A stretch of 35,433 nucleotides of DNA from Planctomycetaceae bacterium (lineage in GTDB: Bacteria; Planctomycetota; Planctomycetia; Pirellulales; Thermoguttaceae), in assembly GCA_031274255.1 (NCBI GenBank), contig JAISQK010000234.1:1-35433 (forward strand), written 5' to 3'. A program made the translations under genes and the position numbers. Below, in pieces: positions 17,860 to 26,556 of this stretch (its first letter is position 1; each line of letters begins with the position of its first letter). Below the pieces are notes generated by a model. The model saw nothing but the letters and a program-made list of their open reading frames with translations, was not told where the DNA came from and did not search any database.

Positions 17860-17934
17860 ATTATAATTGGCCGGTTTCTGGAAAAAAGAGAATTTTTGCC
17901 GCCGCTTGCCGGAGAACTCCTGCGGAAAGCCTTG

Positions 17935-20900
17935 TCACTTTTTCAATGTCTCTTCCGCATGACGGGCAAAGTAACCGCGAAAATCTTTTGTGTAGCCCGT
18001 CAGAATCGACTTGCCCAACCCGTCGGCGTCACCGCAATGATACAACGCACGGGCAAGTGAAATCTCAATGAGCGAATCGCGGCGTGCCTTTTCCTGATTG
18101 GTTCCGCCGGGAGCCTGTTTGTCAAACTGTGTCGCTTTTTCCAGTGTATCGTGAACATAACCGGTCATGTGGGGCTGTTTCAAAAGAAATGCCAGTGTTT
18201 CCGCCGCCTCGGAGCCGCCGATGTTTTCCAATGCCAGCGTCACCGCACGGAAGTGGGAAAAATCGCTCTCATGCGTCAGCAGCTTTGCCTTTGCCGTGAT
18301 GGACGTCAAGGCCCGCCGGTCTTTGAGACGTCCGAGCGTGGTGATCCACCGGTCCATCGGACTGGAAGCGTTTCCGGCTTGTCCCATTCCGCGGAAATTC
18401 CAGCCTTTGTCCCACTGTTCATAAGAATCAAGCTTTTTCAAAAGGACCGGCACCCCCACCGTGTCACCGAAATAAGCGGCCATGTTCGCATAGAGAAGTT
18501 TCTCCTCGAAATCCGCAGCGTCAAGGTACGCCTGACGGACCAGCGGCGCGGACTCTTTCGGATACCATGCCACAAGAGCCGCGTTTTCCTTGAAGTTTCC
18601 GCCGAGATTCTTCACCGCCGCAGGAAGTTGCGGTAACGTCTTCCCGTAGTTGTCTTCATGGACGGCGGTTTCCGGTTTCAGATTTCCGATGGCAATGAGA
18701 TGCCGCTGCAATTCCCGTACATCAAGTTTTCTCACACTGTCGATATGATCCCGAACCAGCATTGCCGCCGCACATCCCAGAGCATACCCTTGATTTTGCA
18801 GGTCCGGCTGCATTCGGACGATCGGAAGCGCGTCGCGGTGACAACTCATCGCCAAACCGCTGACGAGAATCCCTTCCACGCCTTGCGGAAGCGAACTCCG
18901 GTAAGGAACATAGCCGTAATACTTGTTCGGATGCGGATGGTTCAGTTCCATGTACGGGTCAATGGTGTAACCGTGTGTGTCGTAATCACTGTAGCCATAC
19001 ATGATCGTGTCGGGATAGGTACGTCCGTTGATCTGGTCGAGTGCGGTAAACGTCACATCTCCGAGAATCTGCCGCCGCTCACGGGTGCTGAGAAGTTTGC
19101 CCTGATCGAAGGCATGGGGATATTTCTCTTTGGCATACACAAACACGTGAGACGAATCAAGAATGTCCGTCTCATCGACAAACATGAAGTCGGTATTCGC
19201 ATAACTTCCTCCGAGGGTACGCGGAGCGAGTCCGGCTCCCTGGACGGCGATTTCCTGATTTTCAAACGACTGAATCTTCGCCCCGGCGGCCACGGCGATG
19301 TCCGCGTTACCGGTGGCATCAATGACAACCTTCGCCGTCACGATTCCCGGACCGAACGGAGTTGTCACCAACACACCCCTGACGTGGTTTCCGACCGTCA
19401 GCGCACCGGTCGCCAGCACCCCGTGCCAGACATCGGCATGGGCGTCATGAAGCGATTTCCGCCACCAATGGATTTTGCCTTCAATACTCCAACTCGCCAG
19501 ACCCGCCTGCACTTCTTTGGTGAAACCGGTCTGGTTGCCGTACCAGTAATTCGAGATTGCTCCTGCGGTTCCGATGCCGCCGAGATCATGCAGGTGTTCC
19601 AGAACAAGCGTTTTCGCCCCCTGCCGTCCCGCTGCAATTCCCGCCGGCGCACCGCTTGTTCCGCCGCCGACCACCACCACATCATAATCCGCAAGAACCG
19701 GAAGGACTCGCTGGGATTCCTGAATGGTTCGTCCCTGCGGATCGAATCCCTGAAGTTCCGAACGGATTCCGGTAAGCACTTCGCGGATGCGGCCGGGAAC
19801 AAGAACCTGTCCGGCAACAAACGGCGGCATCCTGATCACGGTGCGGTACGGCGGTGAAGAGTCTGCCGTTTCCTGAACGGCCTCCTCGGCAAGGTCGCAT
19901 CCTTTTTGACGCCAGACGGAAAGCGGTTCAAAGGTTTGCGGGAAATAGAGTTCGTCCGCGGTGAACGCCTGTTCCGGAGAAAATGTCGCCAGACGGATCT
20001 GCGTTTCCAGCTCAGCCCGGAACGCGAGGTCGTCCGGTGATGTTCCCGGCGGCATCGCCACCGTGAAGTGATAATTGATGACCGGATAATCAATCACACC
20101 GGTCGCCGGCGTTTGCGGCCTTTCCTCCTGATCCCCATTCCCGTAGAGCTTTTGCGGCGGGATTGCAGGACCGGAAAACGACTGTCCTGTCACTTCATAA
20201 CGAACCGCTTTCAACAGAGGATATTTTGCAAGGTCAATCTCACGCGGCTTTCCGCCGATCACGGTGAACTCAGCCGTTTCCAGCGAAGTCACCCTTTCAC
20301 GAGCGTAGAGGATCCGCTTGGCAAGTACCGCCTGACGTCCGCTGCGGTTGGTGATCATCATGCCGACGCTTTTTCCGTTGCTGTCGAGGATTTCACCGGA
20401 CGCAAACGTGTTGAAAAGAAACGGCACTTCCGCCTCAAGAAGCAACCGGTCCAGTGTCCGCTTGATGTGCATCGGACGCGGAGCGGCATCGGTATTTTTT
20501 TGTGATTGTGACGTCACAGGTTTTTCGAAAATCAACAGTTCCGAAAGAAGTATCCGGGACATGTTTTCCGCACGTTTCACCGTCAGTCTCAGATGCCGTG
20601 TTTTGAGCGGCGTCCTGAAAATGCCCGTGAACGGCACCATCATGTTTTTCTCCGACGCATCAAGTTCCACCCCGGTTTTACGGGCAATGGCTCCGTCACA
20701 AGGCCGCCAGTACTCACCGTCATGACTGTAATCAAGTGACACACTGCCGATCTGAAACGGATTGACCGTTGTCCGTTCAAAAGCCATCAACGTCAACTGC
20801 CCGACAGGCTTTTCACCGCCGAGGTCAACGAGGATGACTGCATCGGAGTCCACTTGCAGGGAATCGTTGACCGGTGTTCCCAGCACTCCGTCGGCAAGAC

Positions 20901-21348
20901 GTCCCGGTGCCGGAATTTCAGGATGCGACGCAGCGATCGGTTCCCTGATTCTATAGGTGAACGGATGTTTTCCTTCTGCGGCAAGAAGTCCGGAAAATTC
21001 CGCAGGGAGACTGCTTCGGTTCGGATCGTTCTGTAACGTCTGAAACAACGGATCGTCACGGTCTTCACCGGATTCTCCCGAAAGACGCAATGTTGCCGTC
21101 CGGTCTTCGCCGGGATAAGGGTACGGCGTAATCAGAAGCACATCGGCTCCTTTTCGAGCCGCTTCCCATGCCGCCGCGACACCTCCGGTGGAACCGCCGA
21201 TCACAAGAAGATCAACCTCCTGTGCAAGCGGTACGTCTCTTGCCGATTGTACAACAAATGTTTCTCCGAATAGGGAGGAAATTCCTAAAAAACAAAACAC
21301 CAGCAGTGTGGTGTAAACCATCGAAAACGGGGAAAAAAAATGTCGCAT
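17935..21348 (-). CDS. Exported double FAD-dependent oxidoreductase with discoidin-like and HEAT-like parts
   Basis: A 1137-residue protein with a signal peptide to about residue 28. A first Rossmann FAD motif (LLVIGGSTGGVAAA) lies at about 47-60. An inserted beta-rich segment at about 140-275 resembles a discoidin/F5-8C carbohydrate-binding fold (VDLGGEKPVGQLTL, FRTPLKTRHLRLTV). A second FAD motif ([16 protein letters not shown]) is at about 555-570, with ATG-type FAD contacts near VVIDATGNADIA. The C-terminal 190 residues are helical and HEAT-repeat-like. Members of the FAD_oxidored family in planctomycetes often act on carbohydrates, but the substrate is unknown. An AGGAC site precedes the ATG. 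The lipoprotein gene ends upstream at 21373, 24 bases away, suggesting one transcript. Confidence 0.85.
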   Translation of the reverse strand: MRHFFSPFSMVYTTLLVFCFLGISSLFGETFVVQSARDVPLAQEVDLLVIGGSTGGVAAAWEAARKGADVLLITPYPYPGEDRTATLRLSGESGEDRDDPLFQTLQNDPNRSSLPAEFSGLLAAEGKHPFTYRIREPIAASHPEIPAPGRLADGVLGTPVNDSLQVDSDAVILVDLGGEKPVGQLTLMAFERTTVNPFQIGSVSLDYSHDGEYWRPCDGAIARKTGVELDASEKNMMVPFTGIFRTPLKTRHLRLTVKRAENMSRILLSELLIFEKPVTSQSQKNTDAAPRPMHIKRTLDRLLLEAEVPFLFNTFASGEILDSNGKSVGMMITNRSGRQAVLAKRILYARERVTSLETAEFTVIGGKPREIDLAKYPLLKAVRYEVTGQSFSGPAIPPQKLYGNGDQEERPQTPATGVIDYPVINYHFTVAMPPGTSPDDLAFRAELETQIRLATFSPEQAFTADELYFPQTFEPLSVWRQKGCDLAEEAVQETADSSPPYRTVIRMPPFVAGQVLVPGRIREVLTGIRSELQGFDPQGRTIQESQRVLPVLADYDVVVVGGGTSGAPAGIAAGRQGAKTLVLEHLHDLGGIGTAGAISNYWYGNQTGFTKEVQAGLASWSIEGKIHWWRKSLHDAHADVWHGVLATGALTVGNHVRGVLVTTPFGPGIVTAKVVIDATGNADIAVAAGAKIQSFENQEIAVQGAGLAPRTLGGSYANTDFMFVDETDILDSSHVFVYAKEKYPHAFDQGKLLSTRERRQILGDVTFTALDQINGRTYPDTIMYGYSDYDTHGYTIDPYMELNHPHPNKYYGYVPYRSSLPQGVEGILVSGLAMSCHRDALPIVRMQPDLQNQGYALGCAAAMLVRDHIDSVRKLDVRELQRHLIAIGNLKPETAVHEDNYGKTLPQLPAAVKNLGGNFKENAALVAWYPKESAPLVRQAYLDAADFEEKLLYANMAAYFGDTVGVPVLLKKLDSYEQWDKGWNFRGMGQAGNASSPMDRWITTLGRLKDRRALTSITAKAKLLTHESDFSHFRAVTLALENIGGSEAAETLAFLLKQPHMTGYVHDTLEKATQFDKQAPGGTNQEKARRDSLIEISLARALYHCGDADGLGKSILTGYTKDFRGYFARHAEETLKK

Positions 21349-21372
21349 TTTAGTTTGTCCTGTGTGAAAAAA

Positions 21373-21759
21373 TCAGCGTTTTTTGGGAACATCGACATCA
21401 AACGTCGTTTCGCCGTCCTTGAAGTCGTGATCAATTTTGTAGTCACCGAAAAGCGGCTTGCCGACAGGAAAGTCTTCTGCAACAACACCGTCATTCCCGG
21501 AAACCGTCACGTGATAAGCACCTCCGATAATACCAAATCTTTTCGACAATGTGTACTCCCCGTCAATAATTTCGGCGGCGGTTCCCCCTCCGTTGTTTCC
21601 TTTGGAAAAATCGGGAACAAATGTGATGACGCCGGATTTCAGCGGCTGACCGTCGTAAGTCACTTTGCCGGTCACGGGTTTCAGCTTGGAACCACATCCG
21701 GCGGTAAAAACAAGAGAAAGTAAAAGAAGTATCGCAAACCGTGTCATTGTATTTTTCAT
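21373..21759 (-). CDS. Small lipoprotein with transthyretin/carboxypeptidase-regulatory-like fold
   Basis: A 128-residue exported lipoprotein. The signal peptide ends in the lipobox FTAGC, with the lipidated Cys at about residue 22. The mature part starts with the pattern KPVTGKVTYDGQPLKSGVITFVP, which is very common in small planctomycete lipoproteins with a beta-sandwich of the carboxypeptidase-regulatory type. Function of this family is unknown. It lies 24 bases upstream of the FAD-oxidoreductase fusion in the same direction and may be cotranscribed. The ATG at 21759 has only a weak ribosome-binding site; an ATG four codons in is an alternative. Confidence 0.88.
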   Translation of the reverse strand: MKNTMTRFAILLLLSLVFTAGCGSKLKPVTGKVTYDGQPLKSGVITFVPDFSKGNNGGGTAAEIIDGEYTLSKRFGIIGGAYHVTVSGNDGVVAEDFPVGKPLFGDYKIDHDFKDGETTFDVDVPKKR

Positions 21760-21965
21760 TTTTTGAAAACCTTTTCCGCATGTCTCGCATTTTTTACTTC
21801 TTTTGAGAAATAAACACGCGAAATGTTATACTGAAGTCACTTGAAATTCCATAAGCCGGACAGGGCAAGCCCTCCAACGCAGAGCGTATGATTGAGGCTG
21901 AAGGTTAATGCCCATACCGGTTATGGTATCAATTTGAAAACGGAATCCCGAACGCAACACATCAA

Positions 21966-23066
21966 TCACGGCAATTGGTAATTTTCCCCGTAATTGGCGG
22001 ATGCTGCCGTCAGAACAATGTCCATGCTGGTTGTGTCGGAGATATAATGCGTTGATCCGTCGCAAAGTCCGAAAACGGCCCCGCCGGTATGATAGCTGCC
22101 GAACGGTCCGACGGTGCGAAGCGGGGTGAACCGGGCGGCGACTGTCTCACCCTGTTGCATGGATTTCGGTCCGCAATTGAGATAAAACGCACTTTTCACC
22201 CCTTTGGCAGAAAGAAGCGAAAAGTTCTTGCCGTTTCCGCTTGCATCCCCTTCACTATGGATATACGATCCGCGATGCCAACCGCGATAACCCTGATAGT
22301 CGTTCCAGGAAATCTCCCCGAACGCAAGTGTGTTGGAGGTTCCATCGGAGATAAAACCGAAATTTCTCGATAACCCGATTGTCATAATACCGTTGTCTGC
22401 CACTTCGCCGGCAGCAGTGGAAGAGTTAATACGTGAATAAACATGCGGCGGGTTGGTTCCCGGCACGTTTTCCGTTGCTCCGGCGATTCCATAGTAATGC
22501 GTGGTTTTCCAAGTGGATTCCCCGGATCCTGGAGAATCTTCCTGCGAGGTACTGGGGCAAAACAGGCCGGGAATTTTTACCTCACCAATAGCTTTGTTCG
22601 GTGTATCACTGTAACCATAGTGAAAATCAGCCTGCGAAAAGAGTGCTGTTTGTTCCATGTAAGGACACAAACGTACCATGACGCCAAGATGTCCCTGAGC
22701 ACCGCTCCCTGTCTTTTTTTCCCAACCGTCATTGGGAAACGCACGCATCGCATCGTGATAGGTGTGCAATGCCAGACTCAGTTGTTTGACATGATTTGTA
22801 CACTGCATACGTCTTGCCGCTTCACGGGCGGCCTGAACTGCGGGTAAAAGAAGAGCAATCAAAATCCCGATGATTGCAATCACGACAAGAAGTTCCACAA
22901 GGGTGAAACCGGATCGGGCAGTCAAAACAGATCGGACAATGAATTTTGAACGGACAGAAGAACCTTTGGCAGTGTTTGCAACATATGTATCTGTAATACG
23001 GGAAGCCGTACAGATACCCCCCCCCCCCCCATTTTGACATTTCGGACACAAAGTCAAGTTTTGCAT
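21966..23066 (-). CDS. DUF1559 prepilin-like protein with poly-G tract near start
   Basis: A 366-residue protein. Residues 1-50 are a leader with a CPKC motif and five glycines encoded by a 14-G tract. The type IV prepilin signature SGFTLVELLVVIAIIG follows at about 52-68, then the helix LLPAVQAAREAARRMQC and the DUF1559 domain (ALHTYHDAMRAFPNDGW, CPSTSQED, ISDGTSNTLAFGE, HTGGAVFGLCDGST). These planctomycete proteins are thought to be surface or pseudopilin-like, but their function is unknown. The ATG at 23066 follows an AGGAGA site; upstream starts in frame lack one. Because the G-tract lies 36 bases downstream of the start, gain or loss of a base would shut off the gene. Sequencing error in the tract is possible. 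Confidence 0.9.
   Translation of the reverse strand: MQNLTLCPKCQNGGGGGICTASRITDTYVANTAKGSSVRSKFIVRSVLTARSGFTLVELLVVIAIIGILIALLLPAVQAAREAARRMQCTNHVKQLSLALHTYHDAMRAFPNDGWEKKTGSGAQGHLGVMVRLCPYMEQTALFSQADFHYGYSDTPNKAIGEVKIPGLFCPSTSQEDSPGSGESTWKTTHYYGIAGATENVPGTNPPHVYSRINSSTAAGEVADNGIMTIGLSRNFGFISDGTSNTLAFGEISWNDYQGYRGWHRGSYIHSEGDASGNGKNFSLLSAKGVKSAFYLNCGPKSMQQGETVAARFTPLRTVGPFGSYHTGGAVFGLCDGSTHYISDTTSMDIVLTAASANYGENYQLP
23017..23030 (-). repeat. 14-base G homopolymer in coding sequence
   Basis: Fourteen consecutive G residues on the coding strand of the DUF1559 gene, about codons 13-17. It is the longest homopolymer I noticed in the window. Such tracts slip during replication. Its location before the prepilin cleavage point means that glycine number would not change the mature protein, only the reading frame. 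Confidence 0.85.
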
Positions 23067-23319
23067 GGTTTTTCTCCTGAATTTGGAAAAACGTTGAACG
23101 AAAGTTAACACAGATTGACACAAATCAATCCGATTACTGCATTCTATACACAACAATTCCAAAAGTCAAGCGGGATTGTCGTTTTTTTAGAAAATTTTCC
23201 TGAAATATTTTCACAAAATACAAGTTCTTTTTTCAGCGTGACAGAAAATATGCAACCTTTTCTGATTTTTGCGGATTTTCTCTGTTCCGAGCGGAAATGC
23301 GGAACAGCATCAGCGGACA

Positions 23320-24321
23320 TCAAAAGTACCAGCTCATGCCGGTGAAAACCGTGTGCATGTTTTCCCGGTTTGTCATGGAAGCGTTGTATCTGATGAAAAT
23401 GTCCATCGACCTGCCGAATTTGCCCGTCAGTGACGCTCCGAAAATCAACCGGTCACGGCCGGATTCATAACCTGAAACCGTATAGACACATGGAAACGGA
23501 TCGTTCCAGGAAGTGCGGAACAGATCCCCGCCGCCGAACTCATGAGACCAGCTTCCGCTCAGTTCAGGGTACCATGTCGCAAAGAGGCTCGTTTGCCGCC
23601 AACGGTAACGCAGACCAAGGGTTCCTCCTTTCACCGTGTGATTTGATGAGGAAACATTCATCGGTGAGAGGGTTCCGAAAACCGGCTTCGCCTGATACGG
23701 CGATTCCTCAAGATTCAGGTAGTCGAACCCGAGAAAAGGTTCCATCTGAAAAAGCCCTGAACTGACTTTGATGCGAAATTCCGTAGAAATTCCGTACTGT
23801 TCGGCGGTGCGTTTCCCGTTCCATTGCGAAGCGTTGAACGAATGCATCAGTTTCTGATCGTGATACCCGTAACCGGCATGAATGTCCCACGACCATTGAT
23901 CCCGGTCAATGCCTCCATGTCCGAACAGTTTGAAAGCGTTGACATCTTTCTGAAGAACGCCGGTTTTTTCGTCGGCGGAAAACCAGTCCCCTCCGGCACC
24001 AAATCCCAGAAAGAGGTTCTTTTTGCCGTGCCGCAGCAACCCGGTCGTCAGCCCGAACGAACGGGTCGAGAAGCCGGGAAGTGCCGCTTCCTTTTCATAA
24101 GTTTGCCAACTGCCGTAGAGACTCAAGCGGCTTTTCAAACGCCAATCCTCATCGGCGGCGCATGTCACCGAGTCCGTTCCGCGAAAGAGAATATCCTTGT
24201 TTTCCGCAAGTTTTTCGAGAGAGTTCGAATGGTCACTCCAATAACCAATGTCCCCATCCCCGGGAAACAGGGATGAGGACAACATCAAGAGAACCAAGAA
24301 AAAGGAGAATAAGAAACGCAT
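23320..24321 (-). CDS. Outer-membrane beta-barrel protein (autotransporter-domain-like)
   Basis: A 333-residue exported protein. A signal peptide covers about residues 1-20 (FLFSFFLVLLMLSSSLF). The rest alternates hydrophobic and polar residues with many Gly, Trp and Tyr, and contains barrel-type phrases such as FGLTTGLL, LFLGFGAGGDW, SFNASQWNGKRTAEQYGISTEF and GLRYRWRQ. It ends in Trp-Tyr-Phe, the aromatic terminal residue typical of outer-membrane barrels recognised by the BAM complex. This supports a diderm cell. There is no passenger domain. The ATG at 24321 lies 23 bases after the upstream gene; an ATG at 24378 would overlap it. Confidence 0.75.
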   Translation of the reverse strand: MRFLFSFFLVLLMLSSSLFPGDGDIGYWSDHSNSLEKLAENKDILFRGTDSVTCAADEDWRLKSRLSLYGSWQTYEKEAALPGFSTRSFGLTTGLLRHGKKNLFLGFGAGGDWFSADEKTGVLQKDVNAFKLFGHGGIDRDQWSWDIHAGYGYHDQKLMHSFNASQWNGKRTAEQYGISTEFRIKVSSGLFQMEPFLGFDYLNLEESPYQAKPVFGTLSPMNVSSSNHTVKGGTLGLRYRWRQTSLFATWYPELSGSWSHEFGGGDLFRTSWNDPFPCVYTVSGYESGRDRLIFGASLTGKFGRSMDIFIRYNASMTNRENMHTVFTGMSWYF

Positions 24322-24343
24322 TCTGATAAGTCCGCACAACAGA

Positions 24344-25060
24344 TTATCGTGCCATACCTGGTTGGGGCGGTTGCGCAATCATGGCGGCGGAAGGGTCCTG
24401 CGGATTTCCGGGCTGATTCTGATTGAACGACGGAACATTCATGACATTTTCCTGATGCTGAGGCGGAACGGCGTTGGGGTCTGCCGGAACACCGCCTTCC
24501 GCCGGAGGCTGCTGTTGGCCGTCCTGCTGCCGTGGTTTGATCGGAACAAGTGCCATCAGAGCACGGTCTTTGGAGACATTGTCCATAGCATATCCCCAAA
24601 GTCCGTCTTTTTCGTCGTAACCGACATTGTAACTGTGACCGCTCTGCGCGACGCCTTGCGAAAGCACATTGGGACCGCTCGGACTGCGAACGACCAACGC
24701 ACCGCCGGTCTTCGGATTGGAACCCATTTCCGTGTAAATACGGCACTGATCCACCTGGGTTTGCGGATTGTCCGGCGTAGTGAAAACGGCGTTTCCCATA
24801 AGAATGTTGCCGCAAAGTTGTGTTGCGATGATTCGGGTCCGCGCCAGCACTCCGCCGTTTGTCATCACAAGATCAGGGTCATCCTTGCCTTCCGGCCAAA
24901 GGTAAAGCGTGTCGGAAACTTTGAGTTTCTTGACGGTCAGTTCATCAAGATTGCCGGCCAGTTCCCCGGCACTTTTCTGCGGCAGAAACATTGTCGCCGC
25001 TGCACCGACAACACCGCCGACAACCGCCGCGATGATACTGAGAAAGATTTTTTCGCCCAT
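24344..25060 (-). CDS. Membrane-anchored protein of unknown function with Pro/Gln-rich tail
   Basis: A 238-residue protein I do not recognise. An N-terminal anchor spans about residues 5-25 (FLSIIAAVVGGVVGAAATMFL). A predicted beta-rich segment follows at about 38-160, with repeated short blocks (TLYLWPEGKDDP, GALVVRSPSGPNVLSQG) that resemble parts of surface or phage-tail-like beta structures. The last 65 residues are disordered, rich in Pro, Gln and Asn. A strong CAGGAGG site precedes the ATG. It lies directly before the outer-membrane barrel gene (23 bases between stop and ATG), so both are probably cotranscribed envelope proteins. Confidence 0.75.
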   Translation of the reverse strand: MGEKIFLSIIAAVVGGVVGAAATMFLPQKSAGELAGNLDELTVKKLKVSDTLYLWPEGKDDPDLVMTNGGVLARTRIIATQLCGNILMGNAVFTTPDNPQTQVDQCRIYTEMGSNPKTGGALVVRSPSGPNVLSQGVAQSGHSYNVGYDEKDGLWGYAMDNVSKDRALMALVPIKPRQQDGQQQPPAEGGVPADPNAVPPQHQENVMNVPSFNQNQPGNPQDPSAAMIAQPPQPGMAR

Positions 25061-25256
25061 TGAAATCCAGACCTCCTGTCTGAAAAAAAGTTGGTTTTAG
25101 TTTCAGGTTATCGTCGTCAACATAAAAATAGAACATGTCCGCTGAACCGCCTGTCCCGCCGGTATTGAATCAACATCCTGTTTTGCTCGGTTTTTCCAAT
25201 TTGCCGCAACAGGCGATGTCTGAACGGAATCCCATTTCATGTCGATACCGAAAATA

Positions 25257-25295
25257 CGGTTTCAAAGCGACACATCTGTTTCCATTTTGAAACCG
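25257..25295. terminator. Hairpin between ZnuA-like gene and its downstream neighbour
   Basis: Perfect 10-base arms, CGGTTTCAAA at 25257-25266 and TTTGAAACCG at 25286-25295, enclose a 19-base loop. It lies 47 bases past the stop of the metal-binding-protein gene. The large loop and absence of a T-run make a regulatory or processing role as likely as termination. The rest of 25061-25341 shows no gene. Confidence 0.4.
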
Positions 25296-25341
25296 TTTGG
25301 AAGTTTAACAGAAGCAAGACGTTTTGTCCAGAGCATTTTCC

Positions 25342-26286
25342 TCATTTTTGGCCATACATTCTTGAAATACTGTCCGCGAGCCGCAAAACAGAGATGTAAT
25401 ACTCCGACTCCAAGGGAGAATGCTCTATCAATTCCGCTGCGGTTTGTTCCGCAATCATCCGGGCGGCGGACTGGTTGAATTCCGGCTGAATGATGACGGC
25501 CCTGACATGATCCGCTTTGAATGTTTTGATCCAGTCGGCGATTTCCCTCGGTGACGGCGACTTCCCTTCGACTTCGATGGCACGCTGTACAAGCCCGAAC
25601 TCCTCACAGAAATACGCGTAGGAAGGATGGTACACATAAATCGTTTTTCCGGCGAGCGGATCAAGCTTTTCATGGACTTTTTTTTGCAGATCGGTCAGCT
25701 CAACAAGAAATTTTTCGCAATTGGCGATGTAATCTTCTTTCCCCGCCGGATCAATCCCGATTAACGTGTCGCGGATCACACCGGCCTGTTCCTTGACCAG
25801 CGCGGGACTCATCCAGATATGCGGGTCTGCCCCGCCGTGAGCGTGTGCCGCATGACCGGCGTGATGGTGATGGTCTTCGTGCAGCTTCAAACCTTCCAAA
25901 ACATCGACCACACGAAGATGCGGAGCCTGTGATTTAAGCCTTGGCAGAAGATTTTGCTCCGCAGGAAAACCGATACTGAAAAAAACACGGCATTGGGCCA
26001 GTTTCCTGATCTTTTCCGGCGACGGTGCGTAAGTTTCCGGCTCTCTTCCCGGCGGCACCAGCGTCTCAATGTCCACATGGTACGCATTTTCCACATTCGG
26101 ATACGCGGCGATTTTCCGCACAAAAAACGCTTGCGGCTCAATACTGACCGCCACAGAGAGTTTATTCTGATGCCGGATTTCAGGACGTGACACTCCATTA
26201 CGCATGATTGCGACTGCAACAATCACAACAACAAGCGAAATTACTCCACCGAAAAACACATAGAAAGGCCGAAATTTCTTTTTCAT
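25342..26286 (-). CDS. Zinc/manganese ABC-transporter substrate-binding protein (ZnuA/TroA family)
   Basis: A 314-residue periplasmic metal-binding protein with an N-terminal anchor or signal at about 8-28. The two-lobed fold is visible: VAVSIEPQAFFVRKIA at about 46-61, the His-rich loop HEDHHHHAGHAAHAH at about 136-150, DPHIWMSP at about 154-161 with a ligand His, YVYHPSYAYF with a second ligand His, and IIQPEFNQSAARMIAEQTAA. At the first ligand site, where the family usually has P-H-T-Y, this protein has PETY, so Glu replaces His. No permease or ATPase gene is adjacent. The start is taken at the ATG at 26286; a GTG at 26316 is possible. Zinc is the likely metal from the His-rich loop, but this is inferred. 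Confidence 0.88.
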   Translation of the reverse strand: MKKKFRPFYVFFGGVISLVVVIVAVAIMRNGVSRPEIRHQNKLSVAVSIEPQAFFVRKIAAYPNVENAYHVDIETLVPPGREPETYAPSPEKIRKLAQCRVFFSIGFPAEQNLLPRLKSQAPHLRVVDVLEGLKLHEDHHHHAGHAAHAHGGADPHIWMSPALVKEQAGVIRDTLIGIDPAGKEDYIANCEKFLVELTDLQKKVHEKLDPLAGKTIYVYHPSYAYFCEEFGLVQRAIEVEGKSPSPREIADWIKTFKADHVRAVIIQPEFNQSAARMIAEQTAAELIEHSPLESEYYISVLRLADSISRMYGQK

Positions 26287-26442
26287 TTTAACAATAATCA
26301 AACAGCCCAATTTCACATATTTCCATGTTTCGTATTATATTTGCATTTTCAAAAAATTACAATAGTGAGCATGAGTAAAAGAGAGTGGTGATGTAGTTAT
26401 AGATGTCCAGCAAAATTATCAGACATGATGTATACCATTTGT

Positions 26443-26523
26443 ACTTGAAAATTTGGTTTTTGAAATCCATTTAGACCATAGAAATACGGTATTTCTGCCT
26501 TTGCAAAAACCAAAAATTCAAGT
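26443..26523. repeat. 81-bp nested palindrome
   Basis: The outer arms pair ACTTGAAAATTTGG and its continuation at 26443-26465 with their near-complement at 26500-26523. Inside, AGAAATAC (26480-26487) and GTATTTCT (26489-26496) pair perfectly around one base. The whole could extrude as a long hairpin. It lies upstream of the ZnuA-like gene and 33 bases before the IS element. It could be a MITE, a bidirectional terminator or a regulatory site. The remaining part of 26317-26556 is AT-rich and shows no gene. Confidence 0.6.
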
Positions 26524-26556
26524 GTCATCAGAGTATAGAAATAGGTAAAATAAGAA

